DNA of 64,000 nucleotides, taken from NCBI RefSeq assembly GCF_001949145.1, contig NW_019091499.1, positions 173,821 to 237,820 of the forward strand. The letters are read 5' to 3'. Positions 61,701-64,000 of this stretch are shown here, one piece after another. A program made the translations under genes and the position numbers. Under the pieces are notes generated by a model. The model worked only from the letters and a program-made list of their open reading frames with translations. It searched no databases and had not been told where the DNA came from. This DNA is from Acanthaster planci. Taxonomy: Eukaryota > Echinodermata > Asteroidea > Valvatida > Acanthasteridae. Position 1 is the stretch's first letter. Each line of letters starts with the position of its first letter.

Positions 61701-63632
61701 TCACAGTTGCGCAAGTGGCCAGGCACCATGAAAATATGTTACATGAAGTTTGATAACAGATTTTTACAAAGAATATACATGTAGATTTGTACCACTGCTT
61801 TAAAATTAATGAAGATCATGAATGAATTCTGTACAGCGTGCAAAAAATGCATTGATCAGGAAATACATGTACGACTCAAAAGCATGCGCCTGTCACTCAG
61901 CAGGGTAAGGCAATGAAGAAATAAGACCCTTCTCAGCAATCTTTATTACCTTTATCTGTTGATTTATGCTGGGAGGACGCAACAGTGGATGAGGAGGTTG
62001 CAGCTTTGGTTGGTGGATGGGGCCCAGTGGTTCCCTGCAAATTTAGTAAACAAAGCATTTGTTATGATGGCCAACACTCAAGTTTAATAATTTCTTTTGA
62101 AAAGGACCCTTTGCTTTTTGAGAAACAATGCACATGCACATGAATTTTGGGGACATACATGTACACTCGATATTTTACCTATTTTGTGGGGACCACAAAC
62201 GTTGTGGGGATTCACAAGTGTCCCCACAACTCGGTTCAAATTTCCCTAACAAAAACAACTTGTCCCCTGAATGCAGTGAACGCCTACCTGTACATACATA
62301 CATGTACAGTACCTGTGTGTATAGCAATTGCTCCCAGAATTTTTGACGATAGAAGGTGTTTCCTTCAGTTCTTTGCCCCCCCCAGCATGTCAATTTCAAC
62401 AGAAAAAAGCACAGAAGTCTGTGGAGAGTCCTGATTGTTTCAAAGGTACTAGTGTTACCTGTACATGAACTGTGCCATACTGTAAGTGAACACGGTGTAT
62501 ATATTCAAACACTACTTACATCTACATGTATGTGTACATCAGTTGTTCGCCTGACCAACATGAGGCTGAGGTTTTTCTCAATCACATCATTGGTCTACTA
62601 AGGGCACCACACCTTAAAAGCGACTACATGTACGGTACATGTACACCCATTGTAGTGTAGTCGAACCTTGGTAATACGAGATTCTGCTTATAACAAGGAC
62701 ATTTTTAGGTCCCAATCCTTTGTTTTACATTGTTTTTATTCCTGTTAACCACTTCCTGCCGAGGACTCCGGAATCAGAGACATATGGTTTATATGCGTGG
62801 TCGGGGTCTCTGAACTTGGACAAAGGAAACAGGGCCCTGTAACAAAAGACCGTACTCCGAACAAAAGACCAGGCTGCTGGGCATTACCGACATTTTTCAC
62901 TCTCAAAAGTGGTGATAATCCAGCCTTCTTTTGAAACCGTATACCAGGGTTTGGGGCATTGAGAGCGAGCGGATTACCACCGGGGACAAAAGTGCTCCAC
63001 CATCGCAGCGATGAGCCACACGGCACCGCTGCACGCTAATCTGGCCCCTATTGAAAAGAGGTCAGCAGTGCAATGAGCCAGGTTCAAGAACAAAAGACAG
63101 TTATACAACACCGCACAATCTGGGCTCTGTTTACAAGGCTGCAGGCCTGGCTGAAATACTCGGGAGTCAACGAAGGTCACCTGTCAACTTAGAGTAGTGC
63201 CTAAAGATTACTTCATGCGGCTATAAATGACCGTTAAATGAAATGATGAATTTTTGAAGGATTTTGAAAACGGAAAAAACGATAGTCATGCCAGCCCAGC
63301 ATCATCAACATTGAAAAATGCCCAGGCATGAAGTGGTTAATACAAGGTTCCTGTTATGACAAGGTAATTTGCCAAGTCCTAAAGACATCTTATAAATGAG
63401 GTTCAACTGTATGTCACTTCTTACCCACCTTTGTGTGAAAGCTCCCAGGTTGAGGACGCTTCCCCTTCGGTTGCCCCAGGGACAGGCTTGGAGTGTCTGA
63501 GGTCTCCGAGGCCAAGCTGCTGCTGGCTTCCGAGATCAGGTCCTCGGACTCGCAGCTGTTGAGCCGCTTGCGCTTGGGGGGACTGCTCAGCTTTTTCCGC
63601 AGGAGTTTGTCGGTGCTCGTACCACTTGACGG
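52794..63632 (-). CDS. GTSE1-like microtubule and mitosis protein, 3' eight exons
   Basis: Exons (minus strand, 5' to 3'): 63429-63632, 61950-62034, 61077-61337, 59815-59944, 58745-58942, 57156-57384, 55742-55774 and 52794-52862 with stop TAA. All are GT-AG and the phases fit at every junction (0, 1, 1, 2, 2, 0, 0), giving 402 residues in frame. The protein is Ser/Pro/Lys-rich and lacks a folded domain. It carries a nuclear signal (SPPKRKR), MPTPQSKLMPPSTPS, an SxIP motif for EB1 (WRRSGIPTPSRRS), NSPVVGLLVDI and a C-terminal LIDLL. Human GTSE1 has the same order: MPTP, W-x2-S-x-L-PTP, and SPVVG-x-LIDL clathrin-binding motifs. Human GTSE1 is known to stabilise microtubules in mitosis and to bind clathrin. 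The 5' exons lie outside the window. Gene reality is firm; the name is moderately sure. Confidence 0.85.
53214..53424. repeat. 27/33-bp tandem repeat built on ACATGTAC
   Basis: Seven units of TATTATAAGCTAAATCACAT followed by GTACATG. Units start near 53219, 53246, 53279, 53312, 53339, 53366 and 53393; two are 33 bp long through an extra AACATG. It lies in the last intron of the GTSE1-like gene. The plus-strand open frame of Met/Tyr/Lys repeats is its by-product. Confidence 0.95.
54600..55283. mobile_element. Foldback element carrying a 12-bp minisatellite
   Basis: Inverted arms of about 90 bp: left 54600-54692 (GACAAAAATATTAGCCTGG, GGTCAGTTAGGGCC, CGACCATTTAGACCC) and right 55190-55283, with few differences. 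The centre holds CAGGCCGGTAT-like words and the minisatellite. No coding sequence. It sits in the last intron of the GTSE1-like gene. It is probably a non-autonomous transposon whose inner unit expanded. Confidence 0.85.
54975..55153. repeat. 12-bp minisatellite, 15 nearly identical copies
   Basis: The unit CCAGGCCGGTAG repeats about 14.9 times without visible change, so the array is young or kept uniform. As the length is a multiple of three, the minus strand reads as a long (PGYR)n open frame with no other support for being coding. Confidence 0.97.
60483..61050. mobile_element. piggyBac-type MITE, copy A
   Basis: It begins TTAACCACTTTCTGCCGGGG and ends CCTCGGCATGAAGTGGTTAA, so the ends are inverted repeats of about 16 bp and are flanked by TTAA, the target site of piggyBac transposons. 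Length 568 bp, no transposase. Copy B lies at 62745-63340. It is in an intron of the GTSE1-like gene, with its end 27 bp from the donor at 61077. The 83-codon minus-strand frame inside is not a gene. Confidence 0.9.
62745..63340. mobile_element. piggyBac-type MITE, copy B
   Basis: It begins TTAACCACTTCCTGCCGAGG and ends CCAGGCATGAAGTGGTTAA, with TTAA on both sides. It is a direct copy of 60483-61050 in the same orientation, with an extra segment near 62905-62925 and another near 62965-62980, and is otherwise highly similar. Both sit in introns of the same gene. No coding function. Confidence 0.9.
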
Positions 63633-63815
63633 CTACAAATGTGTGTATGCATACAAACAAAATACAGGATGAATTCCTGTTGCTTAGGCCGACTGTCAAG
63701 TGCTGCGCTGCTAAAAAAAGTAATGATCATTTTCTTGCACAGGTACATGTACGTACGACAAAATAATACATTTTCAGATGAAAATGACAGAAATCCGTGA
63801 AACATTAATACAGAC

Positions 63816-63830
63816 CTTGACAAGCAAAAC
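63816..63830 (-). other. Possible 15-nt micro-exon of GTSE1-like gene
   Basis: On the minus strand TTTCTTCAG|GTTTTGCTTGTCAAG|GTCTGT reads VLLVK, in phase 0 with the exon at 63429-63632. The acceptor is good and the donor fair. A 15-base match of this kind can occur by chance. Confidence 0.2.
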
Positions 63831-64000
63831 CTGAAGAAATTACAAGTACATGTACATAACGGTACTCATGCAAGCTTCAAATTGCAGCTATGGAGACAGT
63901 AATGAACATGCGCACATGTACATGTTACGTGTACTGGCACGTACATGTACCATGACCGTGCCACTGCACGGGGCTTGGTCTTTGTTTCAATGGAAATATT

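Noticed and set aside
60483-63026. Two similar minus-strand open frames (83 and 93 codons) with shared peptide
   Set aside because: They lie within the two piggyBac-type MITEs, which explains the shared sequence.

Overview
The window is nuclear DNA of an animal. It holds multi-exon genes with GT-AG introns of about 0.2-4 kb, rhodopsin-class GPCRs, a Neverland-type Rieske oxygenase, LINE and Penelope-like retroelement remains, tRNA-derived SINEs, MITEs and foldback elements, and one assembly gap of 126 N inside a CT microsatellite (24140-24265). The mix fits a marine invertebrate deuterostome; I lean to an echinoderm over a cephalochordate, but the sequence does not settle this.

Layout. 1-8.7 kb: no gene, two SINE copies and one G-rich dispersed repeat. 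8.76-21.1 kb (+): a seven-exon Neverland (cholesterol 7-desaturase) gene that splices in phase throughout and predicts 434 aa; a degraded LINE and a foldback element lie in its introns. 21-30 kb: repeats, a 0.9 kb CG-rich foldback element around the gap, and on the minus strand a second Neverland copy reduced to exons 1-3 and broken by three frameshifts. 30-34 kb: Penelope-type 3' tails, a LINE scrap, a hammerhead-like motif and a strong hairpin. 35.2-36.4 kb (+) and 45.7-46.8 kb (-): two intronless class A GPCR genes that share several motifs and both lack the usual TM3 cysteine; a Penelope-like remnant with a GIY-YIG domain lies between them. 48.9-49.7 kb (+): a small secreted or surface-anchored protein. 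52.8-63.6 kb (-): the 3' eight exons of a GTSE1-like mitotic and microtubule protein gene, whose phases I followed from exon to exon down to the stop codon. Its first exons lie beyond the window.

How genes relate. The genes do not form a functional cluster. Neverland enzymes act on cholesterol in the endoplasmic reticulum to make 7-dehydrocholesterol or delta-7 sterols. The two GPCRs look like members of one local family with unknown ligands. The GTSE1-like protein carries an SxIP (EB1-binding) motif, a nuclear localisation signal and clathrin-box-like motifs near its C terminus. The GTSE1-like region (about 51-64 kb) is visibly rich in the palindrome ACATGTAC, and three of its seven splice donors are made of it.
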